A program made the position numbers and the translations under genes. Of a stretch of DNA of 64,000 bases, positions 9,418-18,080 are shown one piece after another. The stretch is from Pseudonocardiaceae bacterium YIM PH 21723 (lineage in GTDB: Bacteria; Actinomycetota; Actinomycetes; Mycobacteriales; Pseudonocardiaceae). The notes under the pieces are model-generated. The model did not search any database. It was not told the origin of the DNA and saw only the letters and a list, made by a program, of their open reading frames with translations. Within the stretch, counting starts at the first letter, position 1. The number at the start of each line of letters is the position of its first letter. The stretch spans positions 78,615-142,614 of the forward strand of contig QZFT01000019.1 in NCBI GenBank assembly GCA_003600225.1. The letters are read 5' to 3'.

Positions 9418-9440
9418 TGAAGTAAGGCTAACCTTATTCA
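9418..9440 (-). promoter_or_regulatory. Iron box (DtxR/IdeR/DmdR-type operator)
   Basis: The palindromic core TAAGGCTAACCTTA within a 23-nt dyad closely matches the IdeR/DmdR consensus TTAGGTTAGGCTAACCTAA. It ends 20 nt before the acyltransferase start codon, a position suited to iron-dependent repression of the leftward siderophore operon. Confidence 0.88.
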
Positions 9441-9472
9441 GCGTGCCGGAGGTGTGGATGTCAAGCGGTTCC

Positions 9473-9521
9473 CCCGTCTTCAAGACCGATGAACCCCGGG
9501 TTCATCGGTCTTGAAGACGGG
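9473..9521. repeat. 49-nt near-perfect palindrome in a divergent intergenic region
   Basis: Two 24-nt arms (9473-9496 and 9498-9521) are perfectly complementary with a single central base. Unlike the other hairpins here it lies between two divergently transcribed genes, upstream of both, rather than at an operon end. It may insulate the two promoters, may be a regulatory DNA palindrome, or may be the relic of a lost gene's terminator. Confidence 0.8.
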
Positions 9522-9620
9522 AGAACCTCAGCGACAGGCCGGGGACCGGACACGTCACCCTGAGGGACTAGCGGTAACCTCACCTGCGCAGGTTCGGGAG
9601 AGAAAGCGTAGGAGGACGAC

Positions 9621-10043
9621 GTGTCACCAGGCCAGATCGCCGCACTGATCGCGGCGGGCGCCTTCGTGCTGCTGGTGCTGTTCCTGGTGGTCGTCCTGCT
9701 GAAGCTGGGCCGCACCCTGGACGAGGCGACCACCGCGATCAAGAAGGCCCACGAGAACAGCGACCCGCTGTTCACCGGCGCCAACACCACGATCAACCAC
9801 GTGAACACCCAGCTGGAGCGGGTGGACGGGATCACCGCCAACGCCCGCGCCGTCACCGGCAACGTCTCCGCGCTGACCTCGCTGTTCACCGCCACCCTGG
9901 GTGGTCCGCTCGTCAAGGCCGCCGCGTTGTCCTACGGCGTCTCGAAGGCCATGAAGGCCAGGCGGGCTAAGGACACTGCGGAAGAAAGCGGACGACACAC
10001 TCGTTCCGGTCGGCGTAAGGTCGGTAAGGGAGGTAGGCGGTGA
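9621..10043 (+). CDS. DUF948-family membrane-anchored protein
   Basis: A 140-residue protein with one N-terminal transmembrane helix (AALIAAGAFVLLVLFLVVVLL), a helical segment with heptad character (residues 30-75), and a very basic C-terminus ending RRKVGKGGRR. This is the DUF948 layout. The gene sits before alaS in many actinobacteria, usually with the next gene; function is unknown. Start GTG 9621 follows GGAGGACGAC. It overlaps the next gene by 4 nt. Confidence 0.88.
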   Translation: MSPGQIAALIAAGAFVLLVLFLVVVLLKLGRTLDEATTAIKKAHENSDPLFTGANTTINHVNTQLERVDGITANARAVTGNVSALTSLFTATLGGPLVKAAALSYGVSKAMKARRAKDTAEESGRHTRSGRRKVGKGGRR

Positions 10044-10390
10044 GACGGTTGTTCTGGCTCGGACTCGGCGTGGTCGCCGGGGTCTTCGTCACGCGCAAAG
10101 CCAACCGCACCGCCCAGCAGTTCACCCCGGCCGGTATCGGTGAGAACGTGGGCGAAGGCCTGCGCCGCGTCGCGGAGGCCCTGGGGGATTTCGGCGCCGA
10201 CGTGAAGGCCGGAATGACCCAGCGGGAGAACGAACTGCATTCGATGGTGGACTCCAAGACCGGGCTGCCCCTCGCGGCCACCGGCGAGTCCTACCGCATC
10301 GGCTCCGGTGAGCGACCGGATTGGCTGGGTACCTGGAACGAGGTCTCCAAGCCGCTTCCTGGCGCGCGAGCTCGTAAGGCGAAGGGCTGA
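10040..10390 (+). CDS. DUF6167-like conserved membrane-associated protein
   Basis: The 116-residue product begins with a short hydrophobic helix (LFWLGLGVVAGVFVTRK), followed by an amphipathic helical region and a polar tail. The same type of gene lies between the DUF948 gene and alaS in other actinobacteria, so the pair is probably a functional unit of unknown role. The GTG start overlaps the upstream stop by 4 nt. Confidence 0.8.
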   Translation: MRRLFWLGLGVVAGVFVTRKANRTAQQFTPAGIGENVGEGLRRVAEALGDFGADVKAGMTQRENELHSMVDSKTGLPLAATGESYRIGSGERPDWLGTWNEVSKPLPGARARKAKG

Positions 10391-10465
10391 CCCCTCGCCG
10401 CTTGTCCGCGACCGCTCTTCGCCGTGCCGTGCCCCTGATCACCTCCATACTCATGAGGATTTCCC

Positions 10466-13147
10466 GTGCAGACCCACGAGATCAGCAAGCGCTTCACTGA
10501 TCATTTCGTTCGCAGCGGCCACCAGTCGGTGCCCAGCCACTCGGTGCTGCTGGACGACCCGACCCTGCTGTTCGTCAACGCCGGCATGGTGCCGTTCAAG
10601 TCGTATTTCCTCGGCGAGGCCCCGCCGCCCGCGACCAAGCTGACCAGCATCCAGAAGTGCGTGCGGACGCCGGACATCGACGAGGTCGGCAAGACGACCC
10701 GGCACAACACGTTCTTCCAGATGGCCGGCAACTTCTCCTTCGGCGAGTACTTCAAGGAAGGCGCCATCCAGCAGGCCTGGGAACTGGTCACCGGCTCCCA
10801 GGACAGCGGCGGTTACGGCTTCAACCCGGACGACATCTGGGTCACCGTCTACGAGGACGACGACGAGGCCATCGACCTGTGGCGCAAGGTCGGCATGCCC
10901 CTCGACCGCATCCAGCGCCGGGACATGATCGACAACTACTGGTCGATGAACGTTCCCGGCCCGTCCGGCCCGTGCTCGGAGATCTACGTCGACCGCGGCC
11001 CGCAGTACGGCAAAGAGGGCGGCCCGGTCGTCGACGAGGACCGGTACCTGGAGATCTGGAACCTGGTCTTCATGCAGGACATCCGCGGTGAGGGCAAGGG
11101 CAAGACCGACTTCCCGATCGTCGGCAAGCTGCCCAAGAAGAACGTCGACACCGGCATGGGCATCGAGCGGGTCGCGTACCTGCTGCAGGGCGTGAACAAC
11201 GTCTACGAGACCGACCTGGTCCGCCCGGTGATCGCCAAGGCCGAGGAGCTGTCCGGCCGCAAGTACGGTGCCAACGAGATCGACGACGTCCGCTTCCGGG
11301 TCATCGCCGACCACGCGCGCTCCGGCATGCTGATCATCGGTGACGGCGTCACCCCGGGCAACGAGGGCCGCGGCTACGTGCTGCGCCGGCTGCTGCGCCG
11401 CATCGTCCGCTCCTCCCGCCTGCTGGGCGTCAAGGAGCCGGTGCTGAGCCAGTTCGCCGAGGTCGTGCGGGACACCATGGGCCCCACCTACCGGGAGCTG
11501 GTCACCGACTTCGAGCGGATCGACCGGATCGCCACCGCCGAGGAGAACACCTTCCTCACCACCCTGGCCAGCGGCTCGAAGATCTTCGACCTGGCGGCCA
11601 AGGACGTGAAGGGCACCGGCGCGACCGTGCTGCCCGGCGACAAGGCCTTCCAGCTGCACGACACCTACGGCTTCCCGATCGACCTGACCCTGGAGATGGC
11701 CTCCGAGGCCGGCCTGCAGGTCGACCAGGACGGCTTCCGTGAGCTGATGGCCGCGCAGAAGGCGCGGGCCAAGGCGGACGCGGCCAGCCGCAAGACCGGT
11801 CACGGTGACCTGACGGTGTACCGCGAGCTCCTGGACCAGGGCCCGACCGTGTTCCGCGGTTACGAGGAGCTGGAGACCGAGGGCACCGTGCGCGGCATCA
11901 TCCGCGACGGCCGGCGGATCAAGAGTGCCGGTGAGGGCGAGATCGTCGAGGTCGTGCTGGACCGCACCTCGCTGTACGCCGAATCCGGTGGCCAGGACAG
12001 CGACTCCGGCCTGATCGTGGCCGACGGGATGCAGCTGAAGGTCCTGGACGTGCAGAAGGTCGCCCGCAAGCTGTGGGTGCACCAGGTGAAGGTCGTCGGC
12101 GGCGAGGTCGCCGAGGGCCTGAAGGTCGTGTCCCAGGTCGACGCCGAGTGGCGCACCGGTGCCCGGCAGGCGCACTCCGGCACCCACGTGGTGCACGCGG
12201 CGCTGCGCCAGGTACTCGGCCCGTCCGCGTTGCAGAGCGGCTCGTACAACAAGCCGGGTTACCTGCGGCTGGACTTCGCGTGGAGCAACGCGCTGTCCCC
12301 GGAGACCCGCAGCGAGATCGAAGAGGTCTCCAACCTGGCCGTGCGCCGGGACCTGCCGGTGCGCATCGTCTACACCGACATGGGCGGCGCGCAGGACATG
12401 GGCGCGCTCGCGTTGTTCGGTGAGACCTACGACGAAGAGGTCCGGGTCATCGAGATCGGCGGCCCCTGGTCGGTCGAGCTCTGCGGTGGTACCCACGTGG
12501 ACCACTCCAGCCAGATCGGCCTGGTCGCGCTGACCGGCGAGTCCTCCATCGGCTCCGGCACCCGGCGCCTGGAGGCGTTCGTCGGCATCGAGGGCTTCCG
12601 CTTCCTGGCGAAGGAACGCGCGCTGGTCCAGGGCCTCGCCGACTCGCTGAAGGTGCCCACCGCCGAGCTGCCCGAGCGCATCGAGTCCCTGGTGGACAAG
12701 CTGCGCACCGCGGAGAAGCAGCTCGACCAGTTCCGCGCCGAGAAGCTGCTGTCCTCGGCCGGTGACCTGGCCGCGGGCGCCGACGACCTGAACGGCGTCG
12801 CGTTCGTGGGCAAGGAGCTGCCCGCCGGCATCGGCGGCAACGACCTGCGCACCCTGGGCACCGAGGTACGTAACCGCCTCGGATCCCGGTCCGGTGTGGT
12901 CGCGCTGTTCTCCCCGGACCCGGCGGCGGGCAAGGTCAGCTTCATGGTGGCCACCACCGACGCCGCACGCGCGGCGGGGATCAACGCGGGCAAGCTGGTC
13001 CCGGTCTTCGGCCCGGAGATCGGTGGCCGTGGCGGCGGCAAGCCGGACATGGCCCAGGGCGGCGGCACCAACCCGGCCGGTATCGGCAGTGCGGTAGCCG
13101 TGCTACGTAAGGAACTAGAGGCGCGCCAAGGGAATAAGACACAGTGA
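10466..13147 (+). CDS. alaS: Alanyl-tRNA synthetase
   Basis: Class II synthetase charging tRNA-Ala; 893 residues, the usual size. The N-terminal catalytic core shows [15 protein letters not shown] and [15 protein letters not shown]; the editing domain has the zinc ligands HSGTHVVH near residue 570 and CGGTHVDH near residue 673; a coiled coil and the C-Ala domain with [15 protein letters not shown] close the protein. GTG 10466 sits 8 nt after GAGGA. It opens the alaS-ruvX-mltG operon, with ruvX overlapping by 4 nt. Confidence 0.98.
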   Translation: MQTHEISKRFTDHFVRSGHQSVPSHSVLLDDPTLLFVNAGMVPFKSYFLGEAPPPATKLTSIQKCVRTPDIDEVGKTTRHNTFFQMAGNFSFGEYFKEGAIQQAWELVTGSQDSGGYGFNPDDIWVTVYEDDDEAIDLWRKVGMPLDRIQRRDMIDNYWSMNVPGPSGPCSEIYVDRGPQYGKEGGPVVDEDRYLEIWNLVFMQDIRGEGKGKTDFPIVGKLPKKNVDTGMGIERVAYLLQGVNNVYETDLVRPVIAKAEELSGRKYGANEIDDVRFRVIADHARSGMLIIGDGVTPGNEGRGYVLRRLLRRIVRSSRLLGVKEPVLSQFAEVVRDTMGPTYRELVTDFERIDRIATAEENTFLTTLASGSKIFDLAAKDVKGTGATVLPGDKAFQLHDTYGFPIDLTLEMASEAGLQVDQDGFRELMAAQKARAKADAASRKTGHGDLTVYRELLDQGPTVFRGYEELETEGTVRGIIRDGRRIKSAGEGEIVEVVLDRTSLYAESGGQDSDSGLIVADGMQLKVLDVQKVARKLWVHQVKVVGGEVAEGLKVVSQVDAEWRTGARQAHSGTHVVHAALRQVLGPSALQSGSYNKPGYLRLDFAWSNALSPETRSEIEEVSNLAVRRDLPVRIVYTDMGGAQDMGALALFGETYDEEVRVIEIGGPWSVELCGGTHVDHSSQIGLVALTGESSIGSGTRRLEAFVGIEGFRFLAKERALVQGLADSLKVPTAELPERIESLVDKLRTAEKQLDQFRAEKLLSSAGDLAAGADDLNGVAFVGKELPAGIGGNDLRTLGTEVRNRLGSRSGVVALFSPDPAAGKVSFMVATTDAARAAGINAGKLVPVFGPEIGGRGGGKPDMAQGGGTNPAGIGSAVAVLRKELEARQGNKTQ

Positions 13148-13638
13148 ACTCTTCGCCCCCACCCGCAGTGGACCGGCCCGGAATCGACGATCCCGGCTTC
13201 GGTCGCAGACTCGGTGTCGACGTCGGTTCGGTGCGGGTGGGCGTGGCGATCAGTGATCCATCGTGCCTGTTGGCGACCCCGCTCGTTACCCTTCAGAGGG
13301 ACGAGCAGAGCGGCCGTGACCTGGACGAACTGGTCGCGCTCGTCCGTGAGCACGAGATCGTCGAAGTGGTGGTCGGATTGCCCAGGACCCTGCAGGGCAG
13401 GCACGGCCCCGCGGCGGAGGCCGCGGTGTCCTATGCCCAGATGCTGTCTGCGCGTATATCCCCCGTTGTGGTTAAGCTCGGGGACGAACGGCTAACCACG
13501 GTGACGGCTACCCGAGTCCTTGCGCACCGTGGGGTGCGCGGACGCAAACAGCGAGCGGTGGTTGACCAAGTGGCGGCAGTGGAGATCCTTCAGGCTTGGC
13601 TGGACGGACGGTCCCGGACCCTCGGAGCGGGCCGGTGA
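13144..13638 (+). CDS. ruvX: YqgF/RuvX-type nuclease, putative pre-16S rRNA maturase
   Basis: An RNase H-fold protein of 164 residues. The signature [15 protein letters not shown] holds the first acidic residue; [14 protein letters not shown] and DERLTTVTA hold later family motifs, and [16 protein letters not shown] gives the last Asp. The family processes the 5' end of 16S rRNA and has also been called a Holliday junction resolvase. It is coupled to both neighbours by 4-nt overlaps (GTGA at each end). Confidence 0.94.
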   Translation: MNSSPPPAVDRPGIDDPGFGRRLGVDVGSVRVGVAISDPSCLLATPLVTLQRDEQSGRDLDELVALVREHEIVEVVVGLPRTLQGRHGPAAEAAVSYAQMLSARISPVVVKLGDERLTTVTATRVLAHRGVRGRKQRAVVDQVAAVEILQAWLDGRSRTLGAGR

Positions 13639-14960
13639 ACGACCGCAGGAGCCGCCCGCCACGTGAGCGCAGGCCTCGACCGGTGCGGGATCGCCAGGAG
13701 TACGTGGAGCAGACGCCGACCGACGGCCTGGGGCTGTTCCACGACGAGACCACGGTCATCGACCGCATCGACGACGACTACGTCGACGAGCAGGAGCTTC
13801 GCCGCCGCAAGAAGAAGGCGGCCCTGGAGAAGAAGCGGATCAAGACCAAGCGCCGCAACCGGATGGTCCTGATCAGTGTGTTGCTGGTTGGCATCCTGGG
13901 CGCCGCGAGCTTCGCCGCCTACACCCTGTTCTGGTACTCGGACTACAAGGGCGACGGCACCGGCAGCGTGGTGGTCCAGGTCGAGGACGGCTCCTCCCTG
14001 ACCGCCATCGGAAAGACCCTGGAGAAGGCGGGCGTCGTCGCCAGCGCCAAGGCGTTCACCAAGAACGTCGGCGCGGCGAACATCGTCCCCGGCTCCTACA
14101 AGCTGCACAAGGAGATGTCCGGCGCCGCCGCCGTCGCCCTGATGCAGAACCCGTCGTCCAAGGTCGGCTCCTTCGACGTCAAGGGCGGCGAGCAACTCTT
14201 CGACTTCAAGGTCTCCGAGAAGGAGACCAAACCCGGCATCTACTCGAAGATCGCCGAGGCCTCGTGCACGGAGGAGTCCGGCACGAAGAAGTGCGTCTCC
14301 GTCGACGAGCTGAAGTCCGTCGCCTCCACCGGCGACCCGGCGGACCTGGGCGCGCCCGAGTGGGCGGTGGCCTCGATCAAGAAGGCCCCGGATCAGAAGC
14401 GGCGCCTGGAAGGCCTGATCCTGCCCGGCACCTACAACGTGCCGCCCGGCCTGTCCGCCAAGGACACGCTGAAGAACGTCATGCAGACCTCGATGGCCAT
14501 CATGACCAAGGCCGGCATGCCCGACCTGGCGAACAAGACGGGGCTCACCCCGTACCAGGTGCTCACCCTGGCCTCGCTTGTCGAGCGTGAGTCGAACACC
14601 GAGGACATGCCCAAGATCTCCCGGGTGATCTACAACCGGATGGCCAGCGACGAGCCGCCCATGCAGCGGCTGCAGCTCGACTCGACGGTCAACTATCTCC
14701 TGGACCGGCAGCACATCCGCACCAGTGATGCGGACCGGAACAACAAACAGAACCCGTACAACACGTATCAGCAGAAGGGCCTCACCCCGACGCCGATCGG
14801 CTCGCCCGGCCTCAACGCGTTGAAGGCGGCGGCTAACCCGGAGCCGGGCAAGTGGCTGTTCTTCGTGGTGTGCGAGAAGCCGGACAAGTCCTGCTTCGCT
14901 GAGACATTCGCCGAACACGACAGGCTCCAGGCGGACGCACAGCGGCGCGGCATCTTCTGA
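13635..14960 (+). CDS. mltG: Endolytic murein transglycosylase MltG
   Basis: Membrane-anchored lytic transglycosylase that cuts nascent peptidoglycan glycan strands and is thought to end their synthesis. There is a basic cytoplasmic N-terminus of about 75 residues, one transmembrane helix ([20 protein letters not shown]), a LysM-like region and the YceG catalytic domain. The catalytic Glu is about residue 317 in [18 protein letters not shown] and [14 protein letters not shown] follow. GTG 13635 was chosen because it overlaps the ruvX stop by 4 nt; the open frame extends 13 codons upstream. A truncated duplicate lies at 16.0-16.45 kb. Confidence 0.95.
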   Translation: MNDRRSRPPRERRPRPVRDRQEYVEQTPTDGLGLFHDETTVIDRIDDDYVDEQELRRRKKKAALEKKRIKTKRRNRMVLISVLLVGILGAASFAAYTLFWYSDYKGDGTGSVVVQVEDGSSLTAIGKTLEKAGVVASAKAFTKNVGAANIVPGSYKLHKEMSGAAAVALMQNPSSKVGSFDVKGGEQLFDFKVSEKETKPGIYSKIAEASCTEESGTKKCVSVDELKSVASTGDPADLGAPEWAVASIKKAPDQKRRLEGLILPGTYNVPPGLSAKDTLKNVMQTSMAIMTKAGMPDLANKTGLTPYQVLTLASLVERESNTEDMPKISRVIYNRMASDEPPMQRLQLDSTVNYLLDRQHIRTSDADRNNKQNPYNTYQQKGLTPTPIGSPGLNALKAAANPEPGKWLFFVVCEKPDKSCFAETFAEHDRLQADAQRRGIF

Positions 14961-15133
14961 TCTATCGCGCCGAAGTATCCGGAACCAGGCTAGGGGCGCA
15001 CCTGTCCAGGATGGCAGGTGTAGATAACGTGATGATCAACTGTGCCGGTGTTGGCACCGGTAGCGGTGGTCTGAGCTGTTTCTTCAGTCGCTGCCGATGC
15101 GGCAGCTCGATGCGTTAGTTACTCGCTGTGTCG

Positions 15134-15180
15134 ATTCGCAGTCGCCGGGTTCCTGGTGCGGTGCTCGTTTTCGCCGACTG
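15134..15180 (+). pseudogene. Possible first relic of the aroE 5' end
   Basis: The stretch around TTCGCAGTCGCCGGGTTC and GTGCTCGTTTTCGCC aligns with codons 4-18 of intact aroE, which read TTCGCGGTCCTCGGTTC and CACTCGCTTTCGCC, with three small gaps. It lies just after full-length mltG, where aroE would be expected. The match is short, so this is tentative. Confidence 0.4.
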
Positions 15181-15223
15181 AAGCGTGCCTGACCCGTTGT
15201 CTGAGTGACATCGTTGTCTGTCC

Positions 15224-15240
15224 TAATTCAGACTGAATTA
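15224..15240. promoter_or_regulatory. AT-rich dyad upstream of the secreted-protein gene
   Basis: A perfect 8-bp inverted repeat with a single central base (TAATTCAG-A-CTGAATTA) lies about 75 nt before the start of the small secreted-protein gene. Size and position fit an operator, but no regulator gene is adjacent. Confidence 0.4.
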
Positions 15241-15314
15241 CTTCAATCTATGGACCGAGCGTCTGGTTTCCGGTAACTTTCGATTCCAATTTAATTCGCA
15301 CGAGGGGGCAAGTG

Positions 15315-15680
15315 ATGAAATCTTTTAGGGTGCCGATGGCCATTCTCGTATCAGCCTTCTTTTTGTTCGCAAGCACGACTACTGCTCTAGCGGCAGGAAA
15401 TGAAGCTCAGTTGCCGAGTAATTGCGGTTTGGGTCACCCTGACGGGCAACCTGTGTGCATGACGTCAGAAGAACTTTTTGCGGGAAGCCAGTATTTTCAT
15501 GCTCCGATTTCTTCGGGGCAGTGCAGGAACGTATTTGCCTACAAGAGTATTCATAATGAGCATAATATTGCGCAACGTGTGTGGGAAAATGGAAACTGCA
15601 CCGGCAGGGATATATTGGTTTACGTTAATGGCGACCAGACCTATTTCGGCTTCACTGCCTATGGGTTGGGTGGATTCTAG
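15315..15680 (+). CDS. Small secreted cysteine-containing protein, unknown function
   Basis: The 121-residue product has a clear signal peptide (MKSFRVPMAILVSAFFLF, cleavage near ALAA|GNEA) and a mature part of about 95 residues with four cysteines (NCGLG, PVCM, GQCRNV, NGNCTG) that could form two disulfides. I do not recognise the family; many small secreted actinobacterial proteins have this look. ATG 15315 follows GAGGGGG; GTG 15312 is an alternative. Base and codon use is strikingly AT-rich beside its neighbours (AAT, ATA and TTT codons), and it is wedged between decayed aroE fragments, which suggests recent acquisition. Confidence 0.75.
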   Translation: MKSFRVPMAILVSAFFLFASTTTALAAGNEAQLPSNCGLGHPDGQPVCMTSEELFAGSQYFHAPISSGQCRNVFAYKSIHNEHNIAQRVWENGNCTGRDILVYVNGDQTYFGFTAYGLGGF

Positions 15681-15759
15681 GGGGCCAATGGATTGGCTGC
15701 GTTCTGCCTGATTTTGTTATCGCTGCCAGGTACATGCCGCCCGAGGCTTTGCTCAGTGT

Positions 15760-16020
15760 GATCCGTTTATTGGGTTGATGATCCAGTCAGCTTATGGACC
15801 GCTGTTCTCGGTTTGCCGGTACAGCATTCGCTATCCCGGTGCTGCACCGCGGTGCCTTCATACGTTCGGTTTGACCTGGATTTACGCGTGGGTGGAGTAT
15901 GAGGAGCAGCGGCTGCCCCAGTTGATCGCAGAGACGGGGCCGGTTTCTCGGTCACTATGCCGGGTAAACGCGTGACCCTCGCGGTCGTCCCACAGGCCAG
16001 GAGTATCGCCCTGGCCACCG
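15760..16020 (+). pseudogene. Decayed copy of the aroE 5' end
   Basis: Aligned with intact aroE, this stretch keeps recognisable pieces in shifting frames: CGGTACAGCATTCGC for CGGTGCAGCACTCGC, the translated run YEEQRLPQLIAETGP for CDEHRLPQLIAEPGW, and MPGKRVTLA for MPGKHVALT. Frameshifts and indels break the frame and similarity fades after about 15990, so only the first 70 or so codons are represented. It ends where the partial mltG copy begins, giving the order aroE-fragment, mltG-fragment, aroE. Confidence 0.85.
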
Positions 16021-16029
16021 GGCTGCCAT

Positions 16030-16449
16030 GCTGGTTTCACCCCGTACCAGATCCTGACCATGGCGTCGTTGATCGAACGCGAGGCCATCAACGAGGACAT
16101 GCCGAAGATCTCCCGGGTGATCTACAACCGGTTGGCCAACTCCCAGCAGAACATGCAGCGCCTGCAGTTCGACTCCACGGTCAACTACCTGCTGGACCGC
16201 CAGCACATCACGACGACCAAGACCGACCGGGAGAAGGACGGCCCGTACAACACGTACCTGCGCAAGGGCCTGACCCCGACGCCGATCGGTTCGCCCAGCG
16301 CGGAGGCGTTGAAGGCCGCCGCTCACCCGGAGTCCGGCAACTGGCTGTACTTCGTGGTGTGCAAGAAGGGTGGCAAGTCCTGTTTCACGGACAACTTCGA
16401 CACTCACCAGAAGACAGTCGAAGAGGCGCAGAAGAACGGCATCTTCTGA
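16030..16449 (+). pseudogene. Truncated second mltG (C-terminal part only)
   Basis: From AGFTPYQILTMASLIERE onward the frame is closely similar to the last ~140 residues of the full mltG upstream, including the catalytic Glu in [34 protein letters not shown] and the final KNGIF. The N-terminus, membrane helix and LysM-like part are missing. ATG 16060 could start a 129-residue product, but with no anchor or full YceG domain it is probably a non-functional remnant. Its frame is intact to the normal stop, so decay is recent or selection persists. Intact aroE starts 17 nt later. Confidence 0.85.
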
Positions 16450-16466
16450 TCCGTATCCTCTGATCA

Positions 16467-17297
16467 ATGAGTTCACGGTTCGCGGTCCTCGGTTCGCCGG
16501 TGCAGCACTCGCTTTCGCCAGTGCTGCACCGCGCGGCCTTCACGGCGCTCAGCCTGTCCTTCACCTACGAACGGGTGGAGTGTGACGAGCACCGGCTGCC
16601 CCAGCTGATCGCCGAGCCCGGCTGGACCGGGTTCTCGGTCACCATGCCCGGCAAACACGTCGCCCTGACGGCGGCCGACCGGGTCACCGACCGGGCCCGC
16701 GCCGTCGGTGCGGCGAACACCCTGGTCCGCACCGACGAGGGCTGGCTGGCCGACTGCACCGACGTGGACGGCGTCTCCGGCGCCCTGCGCTCGGCCGCCG
16801 GGCTGTCCTATGTGGACAGCGCACTGATCCTCGGTGCGGGTGGCACCACCCTGGCCGCCATCGTCGCGCTGGCCGGGATGGGAGCCCAGGAGATCACCCT
16901 CGCCGTCCGCAACCCCGACCGGGCGGCGGACGCGGTGCGTTGCGCGGAACAGCAGGGCCTGCGCACCCGGGTCCTGCGCCTCGGCGCCACCGACCTGTCC
17001 GGCCTGGCCGCGCACAGCTCGGTCACTATCAGCACGCTGCCCGGGGGAGCGGCCGACGGTTACGTGTCCGAACTGGTGCGTGCCCCCGCGCTGCTGGACG
17101 TGATCTACCACCCCTGGCCGACGCCCCTCGCGACCGCGGCGAAGGCCAAGGGGATCGCGTTCGCCACCGGCCTGGACATGCTGCTGCACCAGGCCTTCGG
17201 TCAGGCCGAACACTTCACCGGCATGCCCGCGCCCCGCGAAGCCATGCGGGACGCGCTGCGCATCGCCACCGGCAACGAGCTCGAGCTCCCGCTCTGA
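16467..17297 (+). CDS. aroE: Shikimate dehydrogenase
   Basis: NADP-dependent reduction of 3-dehydroshikimate to shikimate. The 276-residue protein shows the substrate-binding SLSPVLHRAAF near residue 15, the catalytic-Lys region VTMPGKH near residue 56, AANTLV, and the nucleotide-binding GAGGTTLAAI near residue 122; the end resembles mycobacterial AroE. It is downstream of the partial mltG copy, which has replaced full mltG as its neighbour. A palindromic repeat pair follows the stop. Confidence 0.95.
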   Translation: MSSRFAVLGSPVQHSLSPVLHRAAFTALSLSFTYERVECDEHRLPQLIAEPGWTGFSVTMPGKHVALTAADRVTDRARAVGAANTLVRTDEGWLADCTDVDGVSGALRSAAGLSYVDSALILGAGGTTLAAIVALAGMGAQEITLAVRNPDRAADAVRCAEQQGLRTRVLRLGATDLSGLAAHSSVTISTLPGGAADGYVSELVRAPALLDVIYHPWPTPLATAAKAKGIAFATGLDMLLHQAFGQAEHFTGMPAPREAMRDALRIATGNELELPL

Positions 17298-17304
17298 GTG
17301 GAGC

Positions 17305-17368
17305 ACTTTCCATGGAAAGTGCTCAGCTGGTGGTCGTCTTGGGTGCGGGGGCACTTTCCATGGAAAGT
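17305..17368. repeat. Paired TTTCCATGGAAA palindromes forming a hairpin between convergent genes
   Basis: Two copies of ACTTTCCATGGAAAGT (17305-17320 and 17353-17368) flank a 28-nt inner loop with GC extensions, so each copy is itself a palindrome and the pair forms an 18-bp stem. It probably ends transcription of aroE and of the HAD gene. The second copy lies inside the 3' end of the HAD coding frame. The same element recurs after rpoZ at 52.4 kb. Confidence 0.85.
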
Positions 17369-18003
17369 CCGGTGATCGGCCAGGCGACCTCGGTGTAGTC
17401 GCGCACGATCACGTGCGCCTCCGCCAGTTGCTCCGCCGGAACCGTGTTGCCCACCGCGATGGTGTGCGCGCCCGCCGCCCGCGCGGCGGCGACTCCCGCC
17501 GGGGTGTCCTCGAACACGATGACATCGCCGGCGTCCACGCCCAGCCGCTGGCAGGCCAGCAGGTAGCCGTCCGGAGCGGGCTTGCCGTTGACCACCTCTT
17601 CGGCGGTGACGATGGCCGACATCAGGTCGAGCACCTCCAGCCGGGCCAGGTGTCCCCGGACGTGCGGTGAGGTCCCGGAGGACACCACGCCCAGGGTGAC
17701 CCCGTCGGCGTGCAGCTGCCGGATGAACTCCGGCGCACCGGTGATCGGGCCGGGAGCGGGCAGGTCCGGGTCGGTGAAGTAGCCCATGCACTCGGCGCTC
17801 AGTTCCTCCGGCGTGCGGCCGGGGAAGTGGTGCATGAAGGCGGGCAGCACCTCGTGACCCCGTCGACCGGCGAATCCGGTCAGCTCCGCGTCGGTGATCG
17901 GCGCGGAGTAGAGCTCGAACAGCCGGCGCCACGCCGCCTTGCTCTGCGGCTCGGTGTCCACCAGCGTTCCGTCGAGATCGAACAGCACTGCCGAAGGCGT
18001 CAT
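17323..18003 (-). CDS. HAD-family phosphatase (beta-phosphoglucomutase-like)
   Basis: The 226-residue haloacid dehalogenase-fold enzyme has motif I VLFDLDGTLVDTE at the N-terminus with the nucleophile and acid/base Asp pair, motif II GVVSSGTS, the motif III Lys in VNGKPAPDGYL, and motif IV VFEDTPAGVAAA. A helical cap after motif I fits subclass I sugar-phosphate phosphatases or phosphoglucomutases; substrate unknown. ATG 18003 has a better ribosome-site distance (AGGGGGA) than the in-frame TTG 18009. The last ~17 residues (GLSMESAPAPKTTTS) are encoded by the palindromic repeat, so the tail is probably an add-on. Confidence 0.88.
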   Translation of the reverse strand: MTPSAVLFDLDGTLVDTEPQSKAAWRRLFELYSAPITDAELTGFAGRRGHEVLPAFMHHFPGRTPEELSAECMGYFTDPDLPAPGPITGAPEFIRQLHADGVTLGVVSSGTSPHVRGHLARLEVLDLMSAIVTAEEVVNGKPAPDGYLLACQRLGVDAGDVIVFEDTPAGVAAARAAGAHTIAVGNTVPAEQLAEAHVIVRDYTEVAWPITGLSMESAPAPKTTTS

Positions 18004-18080
18004 CGCCAAGTCCCCCTGAGCTCGTCGTATACCCAGTCGACCATGGGGTCACGACGGGTCTCAAGGAACAGTGACGACGG

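Larger units (their letters stand above)
14961..15314. other. Intergenic zone with weak hairpins and a possible aroE relic
   Basis: No convincing gene is visible. An imperfect hairpin at 14999-15020 (CACCTG/CAGGTG) could end the alaS-mltG transcript, and small dyads occur near 15050 and 15095. Positions 15134-15180 resemble the first 45 nt of aroE, at roughly three-quarters identity by eye. From about 15190 the base composition turns AT-rich and leads into the secreted-protein gene. A perfect dyad TAATTCAG-A-CTGAATTA lies at 15224-15240. Confidence 0.6.

Noticed and set aside
10451..12505. 684-codon open frame opposite alaS
   Set aside because: It is an antisense shadow of alaS with repetitive Val/Leu/Asp/His composition and no motifs.
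14961..16470. Scar region considered as an insertion-sequence or integrase site
   Set aside because: No transposase or integrase frame, no terminal inverted repeats and no target-site duplication could be found; homologous duplication explains the mltG and aroE pieces better.
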